Assembly (NCBI RefSeq): GCF_019059575.1
Contig: NW_024882039.1
Location: 393,819-457,818, forward strand
DNA from: Amphibalanus amphitrite
Lineage: Eukaryota; Arthropoda; Thecostraca; Balanomorpha; Balanidae
Reading direction: 5' to 3'
Length of the DNA stretch: 64,000 nucleotides
Positions within the stretch are counted from its first letter, which is position 1; each line of letters opens with the position of its first letter. Under the pieces are notes generated by a model, which did not search any database, had not been told where the DNA came from, and saw only the letters and a program-made list of their open reading frames with translations. Positions 42,671 through 54,600 of the stretch are shown piece by piece. The position numbers and the translations under genes are program-made.

Positions 42671-45600
42671 CAGTTGGTGACATACCAGGGAAATAAGCTA
42701 AAATTAGAGCGCTCTATTTATTGCTCCTGCCCCATGTTGAAGAGATACCCCTAAAAGCGTGATCTTTTATCGGCCCTTACGCAGCAAGGCAGTAATTCTC
42801 AGACCGGTGGATGGTATCAATAGAAAGAGAATGCGTCAAAGATTAACATGAATTAATTAAAATAACATTAAAATGTTAATTAAGCGTGGAAATTAGTCCC
42901 AAACATAAGCTAATTATTGCTCCTACCTCGGCGACGGCGCTCCCCGCAGTCAGCGGAGAAGCTAAAATAAAAGCCACCATCCTCCTCCGTAAGTCAATTT
43001 TAGAGCGGCCGAGTGGGCCGAGCGTGTTTCTTTTTTCCAACCAAAGGAAGCCGCTATACCCGAAGATGCTTCTTGGTAAACAAACCAAACAAAAACAAAC
43101 ATAACCTAACCTCACCTGACCTAACCTACAACCTACAAACCTACAACCTACAACCTAACCTACAACCTAACCTACAGACCTACAACCTACAAACCTACAA
43201 CCTACAAACCTACAAACCTACAACCTAACCTACAACGCGCCAAAAAGTTCGGCCAGCGGCGGGGATCGAACCCTAGTTATTAGATCACGAGGCGAGTGTG
43301 CTCACCACTACACCACGCAGCCAGCTGGCCGGTGAGAGGTGTAAGTCACTTTTCAATGACGCAATGGGATATTCTCCGTATAGCGCCTTCCTTTGGGTGG
43401 AAAAAAGAATTACGCGTGGGCCGATGCGGGGCCACCAAACTGAGGTGAGAGGTGGCTAGCAATTGCGAACTGCCATAGAAATCAATATCTTAAGACGTAC
43501 AATATGGGATGATTACTCTGAAGCTGGAGTGAAAGCATGAGTAGATTGCAAGAAACGAAATGCATAGATTGGTTGAATTATGTACAATAGGCACAGCTCA
43601 GATGAAGCCATTTCTTTGATGTTGACATTTGACATAACCCTTCCTCTCCTCACCTACGACCAAGTACGTTGGCAGTTACCGGCATAGTTTTTTAGAACGA
43701 GTGTAATTCGCCATCGGACCGCAATGCATGTTGCTAGGCTGCTGCAATTACAACGAGCATACGAATACTGCCTTCATTTGTAGACGTTTGTTTTTTAGGC
43801 GGTCTTTGACGTACAAGGGGGCATACCTGTCGACAACTTGAGTTTCTCCGAATTTCAAAAAACTCCCAGAATTCCCATTCCTTATGCACTGTTGTAGGTA
43901 CAGCTATGTTCACAAGTTTTCGTTTCCTCCTGCTCTAAAAAGGATGATATTTGTCGATTTCGTGCGTCGCTGATAGAAGGGTGCGTTTAATAATTAGGCC
44001 CGACGCTTTCTGCATCCGCGAGTACCTTGAAAAGGGAACAACAGTTTCCATTTATTACACTATGGGACAAGTGACAAAATGACCACTGCAACACGCATGA
44101 AACGGAGCTCATATTCCTAAAAATGTCTACAATCACTTCTTTTCTGACACTATTAGCAAAACCATCTCAAGTTAGGTGGTTGACAGACAGTCAATGGAGA
44201 TCTGGGGAGACTGAGTGATGCCAATTCACCACTTAACTGATAATGAGGGCCGAGGGAAGAGAAACATGCAACATGCACAACTGACAACTTGACAAGTGAC
44301 AAAACACTACCACTATTGCGCAGTGCACAACAAATTACAGCAGCCAGCCCAAAAAATGCTTTTGGTGGCTAATTGCAAAACAAGTCACTAATAAATGTCT
44401 TAGTTGCAGCTGAACACTGCACAATGATCACACTGTTCACACATTGAGTGAGATGCCACAGGTGGTTTGAATCACACTTTGGTACAACTGCAAATCTGAA
44501 GTGTTGTCATGAGGTTCATGCCTCCATGATCACAGCACTTTGGTTGTGGTTGGCATAACACTTGTAGTCTGCAGAGTTCCACATGAACTGCAGACACCTC
44601 ATCTGGTGGTCTTCATGTTGCTCAACTTCTTCAGGAGGCAAATGTCAACCACCCAGCGGAAGCATGGTCCTGCAGAAAAGAAAGGTAATGCATAAGGTAC
44701 AAACATTATCTGCTGAAACAGCCCCTTCTGTTTGCTGTTATTAAACTTTTAACATAACATAACAGCATGTATTCCATGTATATTACATTTGTTGAAGTAA
44801 AATACTGCCAGCTATTTCAAAACCAGAAAATGAAATTATATTGTGGCATAATTCACATGCTCAGCTATCAGTATCAAATAATAAATTAATTTAAAATTTG
44901 GCATATTCTATATAACACATTCATAGAATATTCTACTTCACGTCACAAGGACTCACAATCTTTCTATTGGGTGTTTGATTGACGCATTAACTAGGTTTGT
45001 CTTAAGTTTTATTATTGCTAAAAATTCATATTGCATTATTGTATCAAAATACTGCCAGCAATAACAAAAGAACATGAAATGTCAATGAGTAAGCCGCCTT
45101 TCCTAAAAATGGATTACTTTGAAAATAATTTCATTTCTTTTAAGGAAAAGGAGAAATGATTATCAGGTAATTATCAAAAACCACTCAACCAGCAAGTGGC
45201 TGGGTGGTTTCACAGCAAACATCAAGCCAAAACATATGCTTACATTTATCTAACAATTGAGCCATTTGACTACACAAGGATATGTGAGCAAAATAAGAAT
45301 CCAATTATCCAATGTTGACTTCCTTGCAAAGTTTATGCCTTATTTTATGAAAATGCGTCACTAGAATATGATACTTATCATCGAATATTATTTAATTTAC
45401 GATTTATTTCGATCGGAACGCACATGGGGTCCCGCGCCATTTTCGTCGACGATGAATATGATCGTGTTTCATGAAGAGATAAGGGGTTTCAATGGTCTTT
45501 CAAAGCAATAATTTGATGCAAAAATTTGTAGGAAATAATATAAAGCTGGTTCAAATGGCCATCAACCATTTATAACACCGAAAATACTCACAACTCCGTC

Positions 45601-46109
45601 CCGACGACCACGCAGCACCGCGCACGCCACACCCGCCACACTACTGGCACAATGCCAAAACTGCTGTCACAGCAGAAATGTTTTTTTCTCGATTGCAATT
45701 GTGGAATTATTTATTAAACAGAAGATTATCTTTCCGAAAAACCGACTGATTTCATACACAGATGCATGGAAAATAAAAAAATCCCGGTAAGTTTATTTGT
45801 ATTGTTTTGTCGATTTTGACATGCTCCTAGTTTGCAGCCATATTTCGATATGTTCTACAGGGAGTTCAGAATTATTTCAGGACCAATCTTTTCCTCATTC
45901 ATTTTCCCGTCGATCATGAAATTTTTAGAGCGGAACAATTAGTTTCCAGGCGGTCCGAGCGGTTTTCGTGAGAAGGGTGCAAAAATCGGCGTCATTTTTA
46001 GAGCCTCGACACCAGCTCAACACAGGACCCTATGGGAGACGGTGAAGTAGCGGGAGCAATAAATAGAGCGCTCTAATTTTAACTTATTTCCCTGGTGTGT
46101 CACCGACTG
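42671..46109. mobile_element. 3.4-kb terminal-inverted-repeat element
   Basis: The left end CAGTTGGTGACATACCAGGG, followed by AAATAAGCTAAAATTAGAGC and GCTCTATTTATTGCTCC, is mirrored at 46,041-46,109 with few differences. The phrases TTTTAGAGCGG, AATTATTGCTCC and GCTAAAATAAAAGCC recur inside. Most of 43,400-45,950 is AT-rich with no ORF above about 60 codons, so it is a non-autonomous or decayed DNA transposon. A SINE-like insert lies at 43,108-43,330. Confidence 0.6.
43108..43330 (-). mobile_element. tRNA-headed SINE with minisatellite tail
   Basis: The minus strand has TGGTGTAGTGGTGAGCACAC (A box) and GGGTTCGATCCCCGCC (B box) at about 43,255-43,322. After a short GAACTTTTTGGCGCG body it runs into tandem GTAGGTTGTAGGTTT/TAGGTTAGG units (43,108-43,234). 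The anticodon region is not tRNA-like. The tail contains some TTAGG words, but as a mixed array, not a telomere. Confidence 0.55.
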
Positions 46110-47171
46110 GAGTCTCCAAAGCCGGTGTGGGGTCGTCCTCAGAGGTCGGCGACATGGAGCTCTTAGTGGGGTCGTCTTCAGAGGTCGGCGACATGGAGCT
46201 CTTAACTCAGTGACTTAGTATGGCCGTGCGGGTCTGTCAGGAGGCAGTAGACGTCACCAGAAGTATCACTAAAGGTCACCAAAGGGTTCGACAATACTTT
46301 TGATGAAGATATGGTAGAGTGACGAAAGCACTGTACTGCGTTCAGCTCAACAATATAGATCAAGTTATGTGCAGCATGACCGTTCTTGATCAGAGTATGA
46401 AATATTGAGCTAAGGTCACTTAATGATCATTCAACGCGTCTCGACAAGAGAAGCTTAATGGTTGCAAAAGCTGTACCAAACGTTGATTGAGTATAAAGTT
46501 GTTGATTTAAAAGTTGAGTAAACAAATGTTTCGGCAATATCTGTATTTGGCGGCTTTCGCTCTCTATGGGCCAAACCGTTGACCTGATTTTGAATCTGAG
46601 GGCGACGTAGCGGAACAGCTTTCAAATATCTATGAAATGCGCTGCTCTGTGGCGCTATATTCGGCTAACACTTTCGGCTCACGAACCTTGCGCCCGGTTG
46701 TGAGGAAAAAAGTTAAAATCTAAAAAAATGACAAAAAATTGATTTTCATACTCTTAAGTGACCGTAGCGTCGGCCCGATCGAAAAATACTTGTACATACT
46801 GTATACCTACTGCTGGACCAACATATGCTATTACTGCTATTACTGGTGAGCTCTCTGGACTACGTTAACTGGTGGGGGGGGGGGGGGGGAGGGGGGCCGA
46901 TTTGGCCCCCGTGATATTTCGAAAACTAAATGTCAGATCTTAATGAGACAAATGCCATTCGATTGCTCTCATCGTGAACTTTCAGATTGACTATAAAAGT
47001 CACAAAAAGTTCAAAATTGGGGGTCATGGAAGCAAAAATTTCGAGCAAATTGCGTTTTACGCCTCATCACACAAAAATGCTATCACTTCCTTCTTTTTCG
47101 ACTGATTTTGATGAAACTTTAGGGGACCCTTCTTCATCATACCAGTGACTCTCCTACTGAACCCAGTGTTG
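46110..47171. repeat. Mixed repeats, including a G-run hairpin
   Basis: Bases 46,110-46,205 contain two copies of GGGGTCGTCTTCAGAGGTCG-like sequence (a 48-bp direct repeat). Bases 46,260-46,620 are family A/B-like (CATTCAACGCGTCTCGACAAGAG). A run of 16 G lies at 46,873, then GGGGGGCCGATTTGGCCCCC. No gene. Confidence 0.4.
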
Positions 47172-47179
47172 CTTGTGAC

Positions 47180-48909
47180 TAGAGTTGCAAAGTTTCCCCC
47201 AAAGGCTGCTACCGGCACCGCCCCGCCCCACAAAAATTTTCTGGGATACCGGCATGCTACCACGCCCCAAGCAAAAACACCACCAAATTACCGGCATACT
47301 AAAAAACCTGCATTGTTGATTCCAGCTTACCCCTACAAGAGATGCCACATTTTGGCTATTTCAATAGGTACCCATCCCACCCAGTTGTCCAACCACAACT
47401 ACGAGCAGGCTGATTTTTACTCAGTTGGCCCTACAAATACCCACAATTTTGAAACCCAACTCCATCTATAACTGTTGAAATATAACCTGTGATCAAAGAG
47501 GTATTGCCTACAAAAAGCATTTAACTATCATCAAAAAGCAAGGACAAAAAGAACTTGAATTACTGAAATGTGTTTCTGAAGACTGGACAGTTAGCAGTAA
47601 TCACATTTATATTTCACAGGTGTTCTATTATTCCCCATTCTCCTAAAATGTTTCAGGCATCAACCAAGTTACCAAATGTTCAAAATATAGATGACCACAA
47701 CATAAAAACTACCTACCGATTCGGCCATGTTCCTAACTGAGGAAGCGAGATCAACATCTGTTTTTCCTATTCGCCATGGCTTGCTGCTTCGTGAATAATA
47801 TACGAATCATGTAAAAATATATGTTAAACTCACTTGTCCTCAGAACAGTCACCAAATAATATGTATAAAAACGGTATAATGCCCCCCATCGAATCTCTCA
47901 TGATCCTCTCCAAACCAGTGCTCCAAACACAAGGTTTCGAAACAGATGCGCCATAACAGAGGCTTTTAACCAGCTGATAAAATTGCTGCAAAAAAGTTTT
48001 TGGAGTGCAGCACACTGCCTTGTGAATGATTTTATTGATGTAAATGATCTAACACGATATTGATTTCTAATGAAATTAACATTTTGAGTGTAATTAACTA
48101 CAAGAAAATTCATTTCCCCTCAGTAATTCAACCAAAAGGGCATATGAATAATTATTACGTCATCATCTCACATCATTTCATTAGGGGAGAGGGGATCTTA
48201 AAAGTCAATCCTTGGTTCTCTAAGCTCTTATTATTTTGCGCCACTTCAACTTTGTATTGTGTTTTCTTGTAGAGATAAGGCAAACTGCCAGTTTCATTAA
48301 TTTTCATTTCATTTTTGGGACCAAAGTCAGGCTCCGGGCCACCTAATACCTGCCTTTTCAGCTGGATTTTCAGTGTCAACTTCTTTGTAGTGTATCTCAG
48401 ACCACATCTCATGACTCAAGGCCAGTTTCCAAACAATGTGTTTTGTGGTGTTTTGATTCTGCTTTTTCCCCTATGGAATGTTGTCATGAACATTTATTTA
48501 TTTTATTGTATTATACCTATTACCTACCATTAGACTTACTAATTGATCGTGCTTTTGTAACATGAATGTGTGTTCTTCCTTTTATAGACCACAGTATAGG
48601 TTCTTGACAATTATAATTATAACCAAACCTGTGAAATGCTGAGGTCCATATGTTACCCCTACCCTTAGCAATGTATTATGTAACTTCTACCACAAAATGT
48701 ATTTTGCAGTGGCAAATATTGCTGTTCTTACAATTTGATAACCTCTTAGTGTCCAAAGTTTGAATCATATACTAATAATTTTTTTTTTGGTGCAAAACCA
48801 AAAATACCGGCATGCTACCGGCAAGACATGCCAGATACCACGAAAAAACCTGCGGTGGTGAAAAATTACCGGCATGCCGGTAGTGCGGTAGGGAAACTTT
48901 GCAACTCTA
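47180..48909. mobile_element. hAT-type non-autonomous transposon, 1,730 bp
   Basis: An exact 8-bp TSD CTTGTGAC flanks it (47,172-47,179; 48,910-48,917). The ends are TAGAGTTGCAAAGTTTCCC in inverted orientation, fitting the hAT superfamily (8-bp TSD, TAGRGNTGC ends). Both ends contain inverted ACCGGCATGC/TACCGGCA phrases, perhaps subterminal transposase sites. The interior is AT-rich with no transposase ORF. Confidence 0.92.
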
Positions 48910-48917
48910 CTTGTGAC

Positions 48918-49161
48918 ACCCCATCAGTCATGCCCTCAAGTAGCCCGTCCAGTGGCAGTCAGGGACGGCGCCACGGATTTGGCCTTGCGGGAGCAGATTT
49001 TCAGAAAAAGGGCCCATACAGGATGGGGGTCCAAACTTTCCGAAATATCGTCAATACCCGATACCGTCAATACTATGCAAGTTTATTTGCACCTTGACCT
49101 ACCATTCCCACAACCGTCGCCTTCTACACAATAACTTATGTGTTAAAAGACCCGCTCTTAA
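48918..49161. other. Non-coding stretch
   Basis: No feature apart from the TTAA at 49,158-49,161 that borders the next repeat. Confidence 0.35.
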
Positions 49162-49320
49162 CCCTCGCCCGTTTTGGTGTTTTTCCAGCCACGAACGTAT
49201 AGGGGGCGGGAGTCCGTTACCCCCCCCCCCTTGCCGTTTCGCCCCTGATCAAGCTAGACCTTCGCAGAAAAAAGAGCGTGCTGCCCGTGACGAGAGGAAG
49301 CCGATGATACCCAATTTTAA
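49162..49320. repeat. Fragment of a TTAA-type C-run element
   Basis: Starts CCCTCGCCCGTTTTGGTGTT after TTAA and follows the reverse complement of 26,240-26,357. It stops at TTTTAA (49,317-49,320), where the next element begins. The uninterrupted phrase (CCTAATTTTAAGGTC) exists at about 24,373. Confidence 0.55.
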
Positions 49321-50925
49321 CCCTCGCATGTGTGTGTGTGGGGGGGGGGGGTCGGATGAACCCCCCTCCCCCCAATGGTTTTTCGCCAATAACTTGCGCA
49401 AAAAGCGGCCGATCACGACGAAACTTTCAGTGCCCTCGAGTTGATCAATTTTTTTACACCTACTCTGAAATTTTCATGACCCTGACCCAAATGACTTTTG
49501 ACCTGTGACCTGATTTTCGAGACCATGTTCGGCTTGAATCGCGATTTGGCTATGTCAGCTCACATTATCCGCGCGTTTCCAGTCTTTTTGTGATTGTAAA
49601 CGTCCAAACATGTGAAATGATGTTCGTCTCATGCATTAGGGTGAGTGTCAAGGTCAGCTGAAGGTCAGGTCAGGTCATTGGCTCTTGATGACCTCGGTTC
49701 ACTTTTTCGAGTTTTACATGCCTCTAGGGTAGTTTTCGGGCTGATTTTGAATTTAGCATCCATTTGAACATTTACAAAGTAGTTTTAGTGCTTTCGTAAC
49801 ATGTTACGACGCCGTCAGTGGTAGTTGACACCTACTATGGATAGCCGGTGGGACGCTTACTGGTTGACCTGACCTGACCTGACCCGACCTAGCCTAAATG
49901 CATGAAGACATCTGTGATCAAAACTAACATTATATTCGTGATCAGCACCCCGAAAAAAACCCATAACAGCTTCACATTGCGAAGTTCTAGCAGCTCCCGA
50001 TTTTCCCGACTTTTGGGTCTGACCTGGAAGGTCAACCAGACAACCAATGACCTAGGACCTTGAAATTGGGTATAAACGGCTTCCTCTTGTCACGGGCAAT
50101 ACGCTCGTTTTTTTCCGCGAAGCTCTAGCTCAATCAGGGGCCGAACGGCAGGGGGGTCCAACTGACCCCCCCCCCCCTCCTACACATTAGACGCTGTAAA
50201 AAGCCGCACACAGGTCATCGTCTAACCGTTCAGGTCAGATCAATCACACAAAAGTCGGGAAAATCGGGAATCGTTAGAACATCGGAAAGGGTGGCTGCTA
50301 TGGTTTTTTTTCGGGGTGATGATCACGAATATCGAATCATGTACTTAACCATGTTAGTTATGATCATCTATGATGTCTTCATGCATTTAGGCCAGGTTTG
50401 GTCGGGTCAGGTCAGGTCAACCAGTAAGGATTTTGCCGGGTATTCGTAGTAGGTGGCAACCACCTCTGACAGCTTCGTAACATGTTACGAAGGCACCAAA
50501 ATTACTTCGTAAATGTTCATGGTTGCTAAATTCGAATTAAGCTCCAAAAACTATAGCCTAGAGACATGTAAAACTCGAAAAAGTGAACCGAGGTCATCAG
50601 AGGTAAATGACCTTACCTGACCTTCCGGTGACCTTGACACCCACCCTAATGCATGGGAGCAACACCGTCGTCATATCCCATGTTTGAACGCTTGAAACCA
50701 CGAAAAGACTGCAAACGCGTGGCTAATGCGAGCCGACATACGCTGAATCGCAATTCCGGCCAAAGATGGTATCGAAAAGGTCACCGGTCAAAGGTCATTA
50801 GGGTCAGGGTCATGAAATTTTTAGGATAGGTGTAAATTGATTAACGCGAGGGTACTGAAAGTTTCGTCGCGATCAGCCGCTCTTTACGCGAGTTATTCGC
50901 GAAAAACCGAGGGGGTCCGTTCGAC
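49321..50925. mobile_element. Family A foldback element (about 1.6 kb)
   Basis: The left half (49,321-50,110) and right half (50,200-50,925) are reverse complements over most of their length, for example TTTTCGAGTTTTACATG / CATGTAAAACTCGAAAAA and TGGTTGACCT / AGGTCAACCA. The outer parts hold G/C-run hairpins (49,343; 50,907). The right end is cut after GTCCGTTCGAC. Single arms occur at 10,800-11,620, 24,331-26,040 and 31,560-32,120. Confidence 0.8.
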
Positions 50926-51323
50926 AACAGGCATGACTTGTGGTAACTTGTTTGGCAAGACTTGTTTTGTTCTTGTTAGGTAATAATAACATTATATAGT
51001 TAATTATATAATTAAACAATAATAACATTAATAGGTAGCCTTTATTGTTGGAAGCTGTTTACTATCCTGACCAACGAATTCCACGTAAACAACCTGAATC
51101 AGCCTGAGCAGCCAAAATTCTGAACAAAAGCGTGCTTTCAATGCTTGATTTCACCATGCCCCACCTCCCGGCTGGAAAGTGACTCGGACGGACAGTGGCT
51201 CAAACAGGAGCTCGGCTCGACAGGGCCGGCCCAAAAACACCGGTACACACATGACACAGGGGCGGCGCCTCGGGTAATGCATTTAGGCTGACCTAAAGGC
51301 CCTCTGGTATGGGCCCTCTCAAG
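50926..51323. other. Non-coding stretch
   Basis: AT-rich at 50,980-51,040 (TAATAATAACATTA, partly duplicated), then mixed sequence. No gene. Confidence 0.4.
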
Positions 51324-51325
51324 TA

Positions 51326-52482
51326 GGGTAAGGGCGGGTAAGAGGACGCGGGCGATAAGAGTACGCATCAGCTGTTTCGGTTGCTTAGCAACGCGGGTTT
51401 GTCGAGTTCATGAAGTGACATGAAGCCGCCAGTGCGTGTTTGTCACCAACGGAACGTGGGCGTTGTGCGGCGACGCTGCTGAGTTGAAGGCGGTGAATAT
51501 TATTTTCGAGCGTTATGATATTATTTTGGTATGGTACAGTAATTTTGATACTTGGCAGTTGAGATAAGGTACATTTTCGTGATTGTGGGAAACTTGTGAG
51601 GTTCTCTGGGGAAATACTGTGCAGTGCAATATTCTGTTTGTGAAGTTTTGCACAATGTTTCGGGGTTGTTTTGTGCGCGAATTGCATGTCGGGTAAGAGG
51701 ACGCACTGTTCATGAGGGTAAGAGTACGCAGAATTATACATTATATTGAATATACAGAAATATAACATTATTTATAAATTGCTCAATGACGTTTGTTTTG
51801 TAGGTATAGCATCAATGGAGCACTGTGAGGCAGATGCGTACCCGATTTTTTTTCTAAATACGAGTTATTCTCCCATTTGATTGTATATTTTTTAAACCAC
51901 ATGTCATGATTATTTCTTGATTTATAGATTGGAAGATATATTTTATGTTTTTCTTTTTGGATGCTATAATTAAATTAAATGTCTTCTGAGTTTGATGTTA
52001 AGCATTTGGACAGTACAAGCTGCATAGGTGTGTGTGTTCATATGTTTGCGTACTCCACCCGCCTGGCGTGCGTATATACTCATAAGCCTGAAACAGACTC
52101 TTTCCGCAATCAGGAAATCGCATGCGAGAGCCTATTCAAATACATGGAAGTACGCTCGCATCAATCGCACGCACTTCCCGGATGCGATTGATGCGGGAAG
52201 AATTATAACGTATTTGAATAGGCTCTCGCATGCGATTTCCTCAACGCGGAAAGAGTCTGTTTCAGGCCATACACACCCCATGTGGTAAGAGTACGCAACA
52301 GCAGCGGTTCAGAAAACATCAGTTTTAGATCACTTCCATTTACGCTGAAGGATCGTTGCCTCATGGATTGATGGCCAATTCAATGAACTTCAATATTCCA
52401 TATTTGCGATTTCTTTCATTCAAATATTAAAAAAATGAGAGCAAGAAATCCACTAAGTGCGTACCCTTATACGACTTCACCC
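51326..52482. mobile_element. 1.16-kb TA-flanked element with GGGTAAG ends
   Basis: The left end GGGTAAGGGCGGGTAAGAGG followed by ACGC mirrors the right end (GCGTACCC...TTCACCC); TA flanks both sides (51,324-25; 52,483-84). The words GGGTAAGAGKACGC recur inside (51,692; 51,715; 52,283). It contains the 182-bp hairpin at 52,086-52,267. Related in style to the 13,052 and 29,128 elements. No transposase. Confidence 0.55.
52086..52267. repeat. 182-bp near-perfect palindrome (nested hairpins)
   Basis: Arms of about 57 bp (52,087-52,143 and 52,210-52,266) pair with only a five-base mismatch bubble. The loop itself holds a second, perfect 13-bp stem CGCATCAATCGCA/TGCGATTGATGCG. The arms contain the self-complementary GCATGC. 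It is non-coding, possibly a young MITE or a hairpin RNA source; CATA flanks both sides at a distance of one base or less. Confidence 0.9.
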
Positions 52483-52555
52483 TATGGTACGGTTGACCCC
52501 GAAGGTTGACCGGCGGCCAGGGTTTAGTGCGGCGTACTCGCGGGCGATTTCGATA

Positions 52556-53108
52556 TCATAGGGACCCTATGAGGCCTAGTTCCTATGTTCCCCCGAGACT
52601 GGATATGGGCCCCCTGAGGTCTCGAATGGGCATTCGGAGACCTGTTACGTCCCATTAGACCTAGTATGGACATTCTGAAGCCTGGTATAAGCACTTTGTG
52701 GCCTGATACGGAACTTCCGAGGTCTGTTAGGGTCTATGCGGCCTGAAATTGGCCTTCTGCCGCCCTGTAGGTGCCCTCTGCGGACTGGTCTGGGCCTTCG
52801 GAAACCTGTCAGGTTCCCATTAAGACCTGATATGGTCCTTCTGAAACCTGGTTTGGGCCCCTGAGGCCTGGTATGGGCCTTCTGAAGTTCGGTAGATCCT
52901 CAGTTTGGCATGGCCCTTGGAGCCCGGTAAAGGCCCTTTCTTGACTGGTAGGGACCCTCATAGGCTTGATATGGGCATTTTTAAGCTACTAGGGGGCTTC
53001 TTAGGCCTGGTATGGACTATCGACCCTCTCAGGCATGATACGGGCCCTCCCAGTTCTTGCAAGGGCCCTCTCAGTACTGCTGCAGGCCCTCGCATGAGTG
53101 GTATGGGC
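52556..53108. repeat. Degenerate 21-bp satellite (ATGGGCCYTCTGAGGCCTGGT)
   Basis: Around 25 diverged 21-bp units, for example ATGGACATTCTGAAGCCTGGT and ATGGTCCTTCTGAAACCTGGT. The array resumes after the hAT insertion at 53,109-53,370. Confidence 0.8.
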
Positions 53109-53370
53109 TAGAGATGTCATTCGGATACCAACTTTTTGGTATACCGATACCAAACCGATACCAACTTGGTATTTGGTATTTCAATCGTAATGTGTTTGGT
53201 ATTTTGTTGGTATCATGAACCCTCACTAATGTATAAGAGGCTAAGAAATCGGTAAAAAGTTGGTATTTCCCTCATTTTCCCAAGTTGGTTTGGTTTCGGT
53301 ATTTTCTCGTGGTTTTGGTTGGTATTTGGTTTGGTATCGGTATTCCGATTTTCCGTAATTGACATCACTA
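53109..53370. mobile_element. 262-bp hAT-type MITE
   Basis: An exact 8-bp TSD GTATGGGC (53,101-53,108; 53,371-53,378). The ends are TAGAGATGTCA and, mirrored, TAGTGATGTCA. The interior is made of many GGTATTTGG/CCGATACCAA words in both orientations, so it can fold extensively. Inserted into the 21-bp satellite. Confidence 0.93.
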
Positions 53371-53378
53371 GTATGGGC

Positions 53379-54179
53379 CCTCTCAGCATGTACCGGGACG
53401 GCTGGGACCACTTCTGCGCCTGCCATCTATCGGGCAGTGTTTGAAACTACAGCGGGCGCCGGCCGGCCGCGCCGCGCGGGACCGTTACCGGGCTATGGAG
53501 GCGAATGAAGTGGTGTAAAACCAGACAAATTTTACGCTTGTAAAGCAAAAAACGAGAAATGTACACTCACCACAGTGTTCAGCAAAGTACTGGGAACAAT
53601 ATGGATATAATTTAAAGCTAGTACGATGCGAACTGTTGGTTCCCTAGAGCAGTATTTACATACTTGTAGGAGATAGGACTTTAACATTACGGGAGCTTCT
53701 AAACTGCGCTCGCAAAGTACTTGATTGTAAATATTTTCATTTAGAGGCAAAAATCTAAAAATGTACAGTCAGAGCGTTGTTCCCAATGCTTCTAGGTACA
53801 CAATGAGCATAAATTTAGCTCGAAATGTCATCACACATTGGTTCCCAGTCCAGTTTAAAACGACACTTTGTGCCGCAGAGCCTATCTCTTCCAATGGATG
53901 GCGGCTGGGTGGCGGTTGCAGTGGTGGACAAGACAATTCTTGAGTGAAATGAAATCATTTGCTTTCAAAGAAGAATTTTGAAGAACTTGTAATAATTGAC
54001 AAATGATCGTTAATTACAGTGTATAATTTCAAGTTCATGGCAAATGAAAATATTTTAAACAATGCTAGTGAACCCCAGTACCGCCGCGCGAGAAAGCAAG
54101 TACTCGACGCACGGTCTGCCCGCCACTTCTGAAAATGGTCCGCGGCCGGCCGGCCGCGACCCGACACCAGTGGTACGGA
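53379..54179. other. Non-coding stretch
   Basis: No gene recognised. Two GC-rich scraps (53,455-53,490; 54,145-54,170, both with GGCCGGCCGCG) are in opposite context and may be the ends of a further diverged inverted repeat. Confidence 0.35.
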
Positions 54180-54600
54180 CTACGGACCCTCCTAGTCATT
54201 GCAACAGTCCTCTCGGCTCTCAGTACTGCTGGGGGTCCTTACATGATTGCCATTGACTACCATAGCCCTCAGTAATATGTCAGGGTACGGGCCCTCACAT
54301 GACTTGTGGTGGCCCCCTCAGTGCTGTTATGGGCCCTGCTGTGGGCCCTCTCAGTACTGATGTGGGCCCTGTCACGGCTGGTATGGGCCCTCTCAGGCGT
54401 TTTACAGGCTCTCGTACTCCTACCAAGGGCCATCTCAGCACCGCTGCGGGCCCTGTCATGACTGGCATGGGCCCTCTCCTTCTCAGGCATAATATGGTAC
54501 CTCCCAGACCTTGCCAGGGCCCTTTCATATATTGAACGGGCCCTCTCAGACAGACGTGGCATGGGCCCTCTTTGGCCCGGGCCCATTCTACAGCCTGGAA
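54180..54600. repeat. Degenerate satellite array with GGGCCCTCTCAG core
   Basis: About 18 units of 20-23 bp such as ATGGGCCCTCTCAGGCGTT. It is the same family style as 39.5 and 52.6 kb. The repetitive RAHTS-type peptides on the minus strand are translations of it. Confidence 0.75.

Noticed and set aside
43108..43234. Telomeric (TTAGG)n array
   Set aside because: Units are mixed CCTACAA/CCTAA words attached to a SINE; it is not a pure pentamer array.
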